From an uncultured Coriobacteriales bacterium (GTDB lineage: Bacteria > Actinomycetota > Coriobacteriia > Coriobacteriales > UMGS124), in contig CAKUKJ010000145.1 of NCBI GenBank assembly GCA_934662525.1, forward strand, positions 1-6,533: a stretch of 6,533 nucleotides of DNA, given 5' to 3'. The notes under the pieces are model-generated. The model saw nothing but the letters and a program-made list of their open reading frames with translations. It did no database searches and was not told where the DNA came from. Position numbers and translations under genes: made by a program. Below, piece after piece: positions 1 to 5,851 of this stretch. Numbering within the stretch: the stretch's first letter is position 1; the number at the start of each line of letters is the position of its first letter.

Positions 1-464
1 AGCTCGGGGTCGCCCGTCATCTGCTGGCAATCGAGCATGAACTCCACAATGTTGTCCACATCGTAGGGGTAGTTGGGATAGGCCCACTGGGCCTCCTCGG
101 CCAGGCGATGGCCACCGAAGTTGGAGAACATGGAGGAGCACTGGGAGTTGCCGCCGGTGGAGATGTTGCGCTCCACCATAAGGACGTCATAGCCGGCCTG
201 CGCCAGGCGGATGGAGGCGTTCACGCCTGCGGCGCCCGAGCCCACCACGACGATCTCGCGCTCCTCGTCCCAGCTGGCAGGCACCTCGGCGGGAGCGATG
301 GGCGCAGCCTCGGCCTCGAACGCGGCCTGGGCGTCGCCGTCGGTAGCGGAGGCCTCCTCTGCGTGCGCGGCAGCGGCGCCGCAGACGCCGGCAGCGGCCG
401 CAGCCACGGCGGTACCCGCCAAAAACGCCCTGCGGTCGACGTTTGCGATGCGGTTGAATTCCAT
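1..464 (-). CDS. Tat-exported FAD-dependent oxidoreductase (fumarate reductase flavoprotein-like), 5' part only
   Basis: The first 154 residues are present; the gene runs off the left edge. The N-terminus is a twin-arginine signal: VDRRAFLAG with Arg11-Arg12, an Ala-rich hydrophobic stretch to about residue 33, and a likely cleavage site after AHA (residue 35). After an acidic, Ala-rich linker comes a dinucleotide-binding motif, IVVVGSGAAG (71-80, Gly75/77/80), then an acidic residue in LMVERN, as expected for FAD binding in the fumarate reductase/succinate dehydrogenase flavoprotein superfamily. The start ATG at 464 has AAAGGGG eight bases upstream (473-479 on the complement). By family, the mature protein would act outside the membrane, reducing an organic acceptor with electrons from a membrane or cytochrome donor. 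The substrate cannot be told because the catalytic domain lies outside the window. A divergent LysR-type gene is the likely regulator. Confidence 0.9.
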   Translation of the reverse strand, partial: MEFNRIANVDRRAFLAGTAVAAAAAGVCGAAAAHAEEASATDGDAQAAFEAEAAPIAPAEVPASWDEEREIVVVGSGAAGVNASIRLAQAGYDVLMVERNISTGGNSQCSSMFSNFGGHRLAEEAQWAYPNYPYDVDNIVEFMLDCQQMTGDPE

Positions 465-720
465 AGCACAATCCCCTTTCTGAGCAAAAACCCTGGTAGA
501 AAACCTTATCGGCTGATTGCGCTTCAGGCCCCAAGCGCCATGCGAAGAACACCGCGCACTCGGGAAGCGCAGGTGGTTGGTCACGTCGGCAACGGGCCCC
601 TTGGAGACGCGCCCCGCCTCTCAGCTCACTGGAAATGATAAGAGCGCCCGTTCGACCCACGACGTAGGGCTTTGCCTGATAAGCGCATCGATTTGCGGCA
701 TGCCGTCGGCCAGCCCACTC

Positions 721-746
721 TTGCTGTAAAGAAATCTTTACAGCAA
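721..746. promoter_or_regulatory. 26-bp perfect palindrome, candidate operator
   Basis: TTGCTGTAAAGA at 721-732 is matched without error by its reverse complement at 735-746, with only AA between the arms. It lies between two divergent genes and overlaps a candidate -35 box of the regulator gene, which is where a homodimeric repressor or autoregulating activator would bind. No T tract follows either arm, so a terminator is unlikely. Its even-length symmetry does not fit the odd-length T-N11-A box typical of LysR proteins, so binding by the adjacent LysR regulator is inference. The inner TGTAAA-N6-TTTACA part would also suit another dimeric regulator, for example one of the CRP/FNR type. Confidence 0.7.
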
Positions 747-765
747 ATCTCAACGGGAGCATACT
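737..765 (+). promoter_or_regulatory. Candidate sigma70-type promoter of the LysR-type gene
   Basis: TTTACA (737-742, five of six to the -35 consensus) lies 17 bp before CATACT (760-765, four of six to the -10 consensus). The -35 box is inside the right arm of the palindrome, so a protein bound there would compete with polymerase. Transcription would start around 772, giving a leader of about 80 bases before the ATG at 851. This is a consensus match only. Confidence 0.4.
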
Positions 766-850
766 TAGCGGCTTAAGGGAGCCTCACAGCCAAAAGCCCA
801 CGCGCAAGCCGGGAGGATCGCCCATATCGCATCTGTCTGGGGGTCGGGAA

Positions 851-1795
851 ATGAACACGCGTTTTCTTGAAGAGTACCTGGTATTTTCCGAGCTACTTAA
901 CTGGACGGCCGCAGCGGAACGGCTGTTCACCACGCGCCCCACACTCGCAGACCATATCCACAGCCTTGAGACCGAGCTCGAGTGCCAGTTGGTCGCAAAC
1001 GCTCAGGGAAGGCCCGTGCTCACCCCCGCAGGCAGACGCTTCGCGCGCACCGCAAAGGAAGTCCTTGAGCACTGGCAGTCCGCATGCGAGGAATACCGGG
1101 GCATGGCAAACAACCTGCTCACCGTGCGTGTCGCGTCGTCGAACCTCCCTTGGCTCGAGACCATCCTCTATAAGGCGCGCCGTTCCGTTCAGGAAAGCCA
1201 TCCCTACAAGCGCATCGAGATAGTGCCCGTGCAGGGCGCCATGGCAAGCATCGACGCGCTCAGGTCCGGAACGTGCGACATCTCGGTGGCAGGCTGCAAG
1301 TCGTACCTCACCCCGGAACAGAGGCCCCTGCCCAGCGGGGTAAGCGGCTTCATGCTCGACTGTGAGCGCATCCGCTTGCTGATGACCCAGGAAAATCCCC
1401 TGTTCGGCCAAGAAGAGATTCGCGTGGCAGACCTCGACGGGGCGACGTTCGTGCTGCCGCCCGACATCTACCGCTCCTGGGCGCGCGACGGCGTGGTGGA
1501 CAAGTTCGCGCAGCACGGGGCGCACGTCACCTTGCGCACACTCGACTTCTCGGGCCACACCGAATACTTCACCTACGAGTTTGGGCAGATGCTCGGCATC
1601 GTGCCCACCACGCTCGTGCCCCGCTACGGCATCGACGCCCGCGAGGAATATCGCACCTTCGACTGCTGCGACCTGCCGCTTGAGACGCGCTTTTACGCCG
1701 TATGCCTCAAGGAGTTCGCCGAATCAGAAAACGGTGGATTGCTCTTCTCCGAGATGCGCAAGATAGCAGCCGAGCGAAGAGGGGCTGCCGCGTAG
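851..1795 (+). CDS. LysR-type transcriptional regulator
   Basis: The 314-residue product has the usual size and layout of a LysR-type regulator. The N-terminal winged helix-turn-helix spans about residues 1-65, with the signature AAAERLFTTRPTLADHIHSLETE aligned here in two pieces: AAAERLFTTRPTLADH and IHSLETELE, at about 20-45. LTPAGRRFARTAKEVL follows, and then the linker helix. From about residue 90 to 305 is a periplasmic-binding-protein-like effector domain, which is less conserved and gives no clue to the ligand. The ATG at 851 is preferred because the DNA-binding domain begins at once; the ribosome-binding site is weak (GGGA close to the start). The gene is divergent from the exported flavoprotein, and LysR-type proteins often control the divergently transcribed neighbour and themselves. 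The protein has several cysteines (such as the CC pair in FDCCDLP), which is noted only as an observation. Confidence 0.92.
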   Translation: MNTRFLEEYLVFSELLNWTAAAERLFTTRPTLADHIHSLETELECQLVANAQGRPVLTPAGRRFARTAKEVLEHWQSACEEYRGMANNLLTVRVASSNLPWLETILYKARRSVQESHPYKRIEIVPVQGAMASIDALRSGTCDISVAGCKSYLTPEQRPLPSGVSGFMLDCERIRLLMTQENPLFGQEEIRVADLDGATFVLPPDIYRSWARDGVVDKFAQHGAHVTLRTLDFSGHTEYFTYEFGQMLGIVPTTLVPRYGIDAREEYRTFDCCDLPLETRFYAVCLKEFAESENGGLLFSEMRKIAAERRGAAA

Positions 1796-1878
1796 GGGGA
1801 ATGGACATCTGTCGCCGCCTACCTGCGCATAATTGACGTTGCGCGCAAAAAGGCTCTCCGGCAGGTATAGTTTCCCAC

Positions 1879-3031
1879 AACGGTTGCAGGCAAAAGAGCG
1901 GTGGCCTCGCTATAGCCGAGGATGCCAGCTTTGACGAGCATCGCAACCGGTTCGACGTCGTCAAGATCAGCATGCAGGAGCTCCTCAGCGCAACGCAGAC
2001 TGTTGAGGAGCTGATTGCCCGGCTGGAGTCGTTCGTCTGCCGCGAGCTTGGCATGGCCTATCCCGAGGTCGTGCTGTTCGACCCGCAGAGCCTGCCCCAA
2101 ACCATGTCCGACATCTTCTCGCAAACGGAAAACCAGTTCGTCATCGTCATCGACGAGTGGGACTGCGTGATGCGCGAGACCATGGCGTACCACGACGGAC
2201 AACGCCGCTACCTCGACTTTCTGTGCGCTTGGCTCAAGGACCCTATGCCGCGCTGGCGTATATGACAGGCATCCTGCCCGTGAAAAAATACGGCACGCAC
2301 TCTGCCCTCAACATGTTCGACGAGTTCAGCATGCTTGAGCCCAACTGGATGGCTCCTTACATGGGTTGCACGGCAAGATTGTGGAACTCGTGGCCGGGAG
2401 GCGTGTGGAAATCGACGCGCGCACCTACGTCAACGACATGACGACGCTCGAGCGCGCCAACGACGTGCTCACGCTGCTCGTACATCTCGGCTATCTTGCC
2501 TACGACGAGCCCACGCGCAAGGTGTCCGTGCCAAACCGCGAGGTGGCGGGCGAGTATGCCAGCGCCATCTCTAGCGGCAACTGGGGCGAAGTTGCGCGCA
2601 GCATAGCGGCCTCGGAGGCCCTTCTCGACGCCCTCCTCGCAGGCGACGCCGCCGCGGTGGCGCAGGGGGTGGAAAAGACGCACGACGATGTGGCAAGCGT
2701 CATCGCCTACAACCATGAGGAAGACCTCGCGTGCACGCTGCGACTGGCATTCTACTCCGCGATGCGGCGCTGGCGCATGGTGCGCGAGGCCCCGGCCGGT
2801 AAAGGCTACACCGACCTGCTCATGGTGCCGCTGGCCAGCTCCGGCAACATCCCCGGCATCGTGGTGGAGCTCAAGTGGGACTCCTCCCCCGCCCAGGCAA
2901 TCGCCCAAATCCGCGAACGCGATTACGCCGAGGCCTTCCGCGGGACATCCGCAGAGACCAACGTCATACTCTGTGGCATCGCCTACGACAGGGGGACAAA
3001 GAGGCACTCGTGCACGATAGAGCGGGGGTAG
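1879..3031 (+). pseudogene. Fragment A: AAA-ATPase/PD-(D/E)XK nuclease-family gene, broken
   Basis: Three pieces in three frames together resemble an AAA-ATPase-like protein with a C-terminal PDDEXK domain. Piece 1 (to about 2240) runs from GLAIAEDASFDEHRN through a Walker B-like FVIVIDEWDCVMRE. Piece 2 (from 2241) reads YAALAYMTGILPVKKYGTHS to MAPYMG. Piece 3 (from about 2366) reads LHGKIVELVAGRRVEID to the stop at 3029-3031. The first break fits loss of one C in the C run at 2241-2243. At the second, MAPYMG jumps directly to LHGKIVEL with a change of frame; by my memory of the family roughly 90 residues are missing. The N-terminal part with the nucleotide-binding loop is absent: homology fades near 1879-1897 and there is no start codon. 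The nuclease motif in piece 3 is intact: Asp in GKGYTDLL, then Glu and Lys in VVELKWD, then QIRERDY. Piece 3 could still yield a 221-residue product from TTG 2366, but no ribosome-binding site supports this. Confidence 0.85.
2951..3031 (+). repeat. 81-bp direct repeat, copy 1 (3' end of fragment A)
   Basis: The last 27 codons of fragment A, including the stop, match 3769-3849 at 66 of 81 positions by my alignment, with no gap. The encoded tails differ at 5 of 26 residues, and both contain NVILCGIAY and end in IERG. The two copies bracket the PemK/MazF-type toxin-antitoxin operon. The divergence suggests two related genes and not a recent target-site duplication. Confidence 0.85.
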
Positions 3032-3039
3032 GCAACTTC

Positions 3040-3432
3040 CTATTGCCCGTCATCCGGACGGTTCTTCAGCCTAGACGACAAGGCGGCTTGCTTCTTTGCC
3101 TGTATCATCGCAGATACAGCCGCTCTGTCGGCATCGGACAGCTTGCCTATGCGTCCCGCAGTGCCGATGTAGCCCCTAGGAATCACAGCAACGCGGTCAA
3201 CCCTGGCTAGGGAGGGATTCTTGAGCCCGGCAGCTTCCCAGTCGAGCAATTGGCAGTCATGTGGCAGGCTCAGCTTGTTCGTCGAGCTCGTGACCATCAT
3301 CACTAGCGAGCCATCTTCGCATTTTCCGACGATGATGACAGACCTGTACTTGTAGCCCTTTTTGCCGTCATAGTCGAACCTGGCGTGCCAGACCTCCCAT
3401 TTCTGGGGCTCGGTATCACTCGTCATAGTCAT
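3040..3432 (-). CDS. PemK/MazF-like toxin of a type II toxin-antitoxin system
   Basis: The 130-residue product resembles the MazF/PemK fold family, usually sequence-specific mRNA endonucleases active in the cytoplasm when the antitoxin is degraded. The opening WEVWHARFDYDGKKGYKYRS, followed by VIIVG, fits the first strands and the Arg-containing loop (Arg30). MMVTSSTNK (45-53) has Thr/Ser near position 48, where MazF enzymes carry a catalytic Thr. The family is diverse and this member is divergent, so ribonuclease activity is inferred. The start codon overlaps the end of the antitoxin gene by 17 bases; a second ATG two codons on would overlap by 11. Either implies translational coupling. The stop lies eight bases from the stop of fragment A, which is convergent. 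No terminator is visible between them. Confidence 0.8.
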   Translation of the reverse strand: MTMTSDTEPQKWEVWHARFDYDGKKGYKYRSVIIVGKCEDGSLVMMVTSSTNKLSLPHDCQLLDWEAAGLKNPSLARVDRVAVIPRGYIGTAGRIGKLSDADRAAVSAMIQAKKQAALSSRLKNRPDDGQ

Positions 3433-3691
3433 CCCAATCGGCAGGCAACACAGCTATACCATCAGGGTTGATTGGGGCCTTGTAAGCGAACGCCACGACG
3501 TCCTCGTAGGTGGGCTCCTCTGGGCGCATGTCAAACGGGAGCCCTCCGACCTGCACCGACTTCACGAGGAACGCGTTGATGGCATCCGACAGGCTCAACC
3601 CCCACTGCGAGTAGATTTCCGTCGCTCGGTCTTTGATGGCCGCGGTGGTGCGGAACTTTCCTTCTGCGTTTCTAACCATTGTTGCTGGCAC
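3416..3691 (-). CDS. RelB/DinJ-family antitoxin
   Basis: This 91-residue protein has the RelB/DinJ signature. A short N-terminal strand (VRNAEGKFRTTAAIKDRATE) leads to GLSLSDAINAFLVKSVQVGG and LPFDM (31-55), matching the ribbon-helix-helix DNA-binding region of the family. The acidic C-terminus, ending DWDDYDE, would be the toxin-binding tail. It is expected to neutralise the downstream toxin and repress its own operon. I use GTG 3691 as start because AAAGGGG sits six bases upstream. The ATG four codons further in would be about 18 bases from that site. A RelB/DinJ-type antitoxin with a MazF-fold toxin is a mixed pairing, since DinJ relatives mostly partner RelE/YafQ-fold toxins. An AT-rich promoter with spaced repeats lies just upstream. 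Confidence 0.85.
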   Translation of the reverse strand: MPATMVRNAEGKFRTTAAIKDRATEIYSQWGLSLSDAINAFLVKSVQVGGLPFDMRPEEPTYEDVVAFAYKAPINPDGIAVLPADWDDYDE

Positions 3692-3704
3692 GATAGTCCC
3701 CTTT
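3692..3704 (-). promoter_or_regulatory. Ribosome-binding site fixing a GTG start
   Basis: On the minus strand AAAGGGG (3698-3704) is followed by the six bases ACTATC and then GTG at 3691. The spacing is near ideal for the GTG and too long for the ATG at 3679, so the antitoxin most likely begins at GTG. The same AAAGGGG string precedes the flavoprotein gene at 473-479. Confidence 0.65.
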
Positions 3705-3707
3705 CAG

Positions 3708-3753
3708 TACCCTAACTGTATCCATAATATACCCTAAGTGAGACCATTGGTAA
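3708..3753 (-). promoter_or_regulatory. Candidate promoter and operator of the PemK/RelB-type operon
   Basis: Read on the minus strand, TTACCA (3748-3753) stands 18 bp before TATTAT (3724-3729, five of six to a -10 box). Two direct repeats, TACCCTAAcTG at 3708-3718 and TACCCTAAgTG at 3730-3740 as written on the plus strand, differ at one base. They start 22 bp apart, about two helical turns. One falls in the promoter spacer and the other near the predicted transcription start. Repeats on one DNA face suit a ribbon-helix-helix antitoxin binding as paired dimers to shut off its operon. Binding is inferred. Confidence 0.55.
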
Positions 3754-3768
3754 AGGTCGCAACCTACC

Positions 3769-3849
3769 GCCGAGAACAACGTCATCCTCTGTGGCATCGC
3801 CTATAGCAGGGAGACGAAGAGGCACGCATGTGTAATTGAGCGGGGGTAG
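3769..3849 (+). pseudogene. Fragment B: last 26 codons of a paralogue of fragment A (direct repeat copy 2)
   Basis: This 81-bp remnant encodes AENNVILCGIAYSRETKRHA, then CVIERG and a stop. It matches the C-terminus of fragment A at 21 of 26 residues and 66 of 81 bases. Nothing similar precedes it: upstream of about 3768 the sequence becomes the control region of the toxin-antitoxin operon. It is too short to have a function and marks where a second AAA-ATPase/PD-(D/E)XK gene once ended. Its stop lies 24 bases from the stop of the convergent fragment C. Two histories fit: a tandem pair of ATPase genes whose second copy was mostly replaced by the toxin-antitoxin operon, or arrival of the operon with an attached ATPase tail by recombination. 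Confidence 0.8.
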
Positions 3850-3873
3850 GCGGCGAGGGCTACAGTGTCTCGC

Positions 3874-4630
3874 TCACCCAGCACCCACGTTGTGCGTAAG
3901 ACAGTCGAAGGTAGTACCAAGAAGGAGCACCTCATCGCCCGAGACCCAGTAGGGATCGGCGTAGCCATGATCACGAATCTGAGCGAGTGCCGCCCGGGCG
4001 GCGGACTCGCCGGCTGCGTCGCCCGAGTCAAGCGCATCGAGACACGCGGCTGCCCATCCGCTGGTTTTGGACACGTCTGTGCCCGGCTTGACGTACGTAT
4101 TGGCCAACCAACAGTTGAAGCCGTCTGCGACCTCTCTGTTGAAAAAGTCGAGCCTATACAGCGCGCCCAAACCCTGGCCTCGCACCTCTCTAACAGTGAG
4201 TAGCCGGTCTGTAGCAGCACGGCGGGCATCGAAGGGTCGGCCGGCTCGAAGGTGCCTAGATCAACAACGCCCACTTGGAGGTCGTCGACGTCCATGGGAT
4301 GCCTTTTCGCATAAGACATCAGCCAACCCGGAGTCCCGGTCTCAAACCAGTATGCATCAAGCTGTAGGTCTCTCAGAGCGTTTCCCAATGACACGGGATT
4401 GAACACGCGGACCATGCGGCCGTCGAAGCAGTAGCCGTCGTACATCTCGACGAGCTGGGCGAACGCGCCCTCGACATCGGTGCCCAGCACCTGCGCGAGC
4501 GCGGCGAGGCGGCCCGGGAAGTTCGCCCTCACCTCCTCGTGCGTGTAGCCAAGGAGCGTCGTGGCGAAGGGGCTCATCGTGAGGTCGGTGAGGTTGTTGA
4601 GGTCGGAGAATATCGAGACCTTCGAGAACT
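3874..4630 (-). pseudogene. Fragment C: second AAA-ATPase/PD-(D/E)XK-type gene, broken
   Basis: The leftward reading opens with SKVSIFSDLNNLTDLTMSPF, then GYTHEEVRANFPG, VEMYDGYCFDG, VFNPVSLGNALRD, YWFETGTPGWLM and LLQTGYSL. These are middle-region motifs of the AAA-ATPase-like family that pairs with PDDEXK_9 nuclease domains. Near 4195-4205 the frame shifts, then continues as REVRGQGLGALYRLDFFNRE and on to the stop at 3874-3876. Between ALDSGDAAG and SAARAALAQIRDHGYADPY (about 4003-4016) a block is missing but the frame is kept. By my memory of the family, that block carries most of the nuclease domain with its Glu-x-Lys. The N-terminus with Walker A is also gone, because homology stops near 4627, where the oppositely oriented fragment D begins. 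One open frame runs through 3801-4805, but it joins real, antisense and frameshifted sequence and is not a gene. Confidence 0.82.
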
Positions 4631-4636
4631 CGCAGG

Positions 4637-5761
4637 GCCGCACCGCCGTCGAGTCGGCCACCAGTTCATCGGAGTTGTTCCTGCTCCTGACAGCGTTCGC
4701 AAACGCCCCTATGGTGCCTGGCAAGACGGTGCTGTTCCTTGACGAGATACAGGGGTGCGAGGAGGCTGTCACGGCTATAAAGTTCCTCATGGAGCGCGCC
4801 GACAACGACTACATCCTGTCTGGCTCTCTGCCGGGCGTCGAGCTCAAGGGCATAGCCTCAGCGCCCGTCAGCTACCTGAGCACCGTGAAGATGTACTCTC
4901 TCGACTTCGAAGAGTACTGTTGGGCCAATGGCGTGGCGTCCGAGGTGCTCGACGAGACGCGGGCCACTCTGCGCGAACGCCGCCCGGTGGACGAGTTCGT
5001 GCATGGCAGGCTGCTCGGGCTGTTCCACCGCCACCTCATAAACGGCGGCATGCCCGACGCCGTGGCATCGTTCGCGGAATCAAACGACGTGACGCGCGAG
5101 GACCGCGCAGGAGGTTATCGTCACGCAGTACCGCCGGGGCATCAGCAAGTATTCAGGAGACAGGGTTCGCGTCGTGCGCCGCATCTTCGACCTCATGCCC
5201 TCCGAGATCAGCCGGCAGGACAAGCGCTTCGTCGTGCGCGACGTCGAGGTCGACTCGCATTTCAACCGCTATGACAACGACTTCATGTGGCTTGCCGACG
5301 CGAGCGTGGCACTGCCCACTTACAACGTGCAAGAGCCGCGCTACCCGCTCGCAGCGAGCATGGAGGCACCGAAGTTCAAACTGTTCAGCTCCGACGTGGG
5401 GCTGCTCACCTACCAGTGCGGCATGGACGTAGTCAGGGACATGCTCGGCGGCCGGCCCGACATTAACTTCGGTGCCATTTACGAGAACGCCGTGGCTCAG
5501 GAGCTGGCGGCCCACGGTCACAGGCTGTACTACTTTAAGTCCCGCAGCGTCGGCGAACTCGACTTCGTCATCCAGAGCGACGGCCACGCCGTGCCCGTCG
5601 AGGTGAAGTCCGGCAAAGGCTACAGGCGCCATAACGCTCTGGACAACGCCCTTTCCACCGAGAACTGGGGCATAGAGCAGGCCTATGTCCTGTGCGAGGG
5701 CAACGTGGAGGTCGACGGGGCCGTGACGTACCTGCCAGTGTACGTGGCGATGTTTCTGTAA
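4637..5761 (+). pseudogene. Fragment D: DUF4143-type AAA ATPase gene, 5'-truncated and frameshifted
   Basis: The protein resembles AAA_14/DUF4143 ATPases. Present in order are ELFLLLTAFANAPMVPGKT, Walker B VLFLDEIQ, DYILSGSLPGVELK, YSLDFEEYCWANGV, PVDEFVHGRLLGLF and NGGMPDAVASFAES. After a change of frame come EVIVTQYRRGISKYSGD, RRIFDLMPSEI, NFGAIYENAVAQEL, the nuclease-like GELDFVIQ and VPVEVKSGKGY, and VTYLPVYVAMFL with a stop at 5759-5761. The frame changes near 5091-5098. One extra CG in the CGCGCG tract there would restore VTRARTAQEVIVTQYRR, so loss of a dinucleotide is the simplest cause; a read error is possible. The first part of the family, with Walker A, is missing: homology begins only at about 4637, directly against fragment C. 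An open frame reaches back to GTG 4561, but that stretch is antisense to C. The remnant cannot be a working ATPase. Confidence 0.85.
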
Positions 5762-5767
5762 GGCAAT

Positions 5768-5791
5768 GAGGGGACGCCGCCCCGTCCCCTC
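5768..5791. terminator. GC-rich hairpin between convergent genes, possible terminator
   Basis: GAGGGGAC (5768-5775) pairs perfectly with GTCCCCTC (5784-5791) around the loop GCCGCCCC. It lies seven bases past the stop of fragment D and about 60 bases past the stop of the convergent yafQ-like toxin gene, so it could end transcription from both sides. Neither side has a T tract, so it is not a classical intrinsic terminator. It may instead be a dispersed genomic palindrome. Confidence 0.5.
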
Positions 5792-5851
5792 TCCTCATAG
5801 CTCTTCGTGATGCGAAGCTCAATCTTCGCCATGCACGTCGCCCTGGAACCT

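Larger units (their letters stand above)
465..850. other. Divergent intergenic region between flavoprotein and LysR-type regulator
   Basis: This 386-bp stretch separates two divergent start codons. It holds the ribosome-binding site of the flavoprotein gene (473-479), a long palindrome (721-746) and a candidate promoter for the regulator (737-765). The rest, roughly 480-720, has open frames on both strands, but none shows a recognisable protein or a convincing start. I read it as non-coding leader. A TATCAT on the minus strand (635-640) resembles a -10 box for the flavoprotein but has no good -35 partner. If it is used, the flavoprotein mRNA would carry a leader of about 170 bases. Confidence 0.55.

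Noticed and set aside
721..746. The palindrome as an intrinsic terminator
   Set aside because: No T tract follows either arm, and it lies between divergent starts, not after a gene.
187..762. Long open frames around the left intergenic region, both strands
   Set aside because: They overlap the well-supported flavoprotein gene in other frames or the regulatory region, and their translations are low-complexity Arg/Ala/Gly/Pro text typical of GC-rich shadow frames.
893..1558. A 221-codon minus-strand open frame opposite the LysR-type gene
   Set aside because: It is fully antisense to a convincing LysR-type protein and shows no recognisable motif.
1796..1878. A terminator or promoter after the LysR-type gene (GCGCA/TGCGC stem, TATAGT at 1866)
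   Set aside because: The stem is only five pairs without a T tract, and the -10-like box has no -35 partner at a normal distance.
3801..4805. A single 334-codon minus-strand open frame that looks like one gene
   Set aside because: Its first third is antisense to the DUF4143-type fragment D. Only the middle matches an ATPase, and after about 4200 the true homology continues in another frame.
4561..5274. A 237-codon plus-strand open frame as an intact ATPase gene
   Set aside because: Its start lies in sequence antisense to fragment C, Walker A is missing, and the family reading moves to another frame near 5095.
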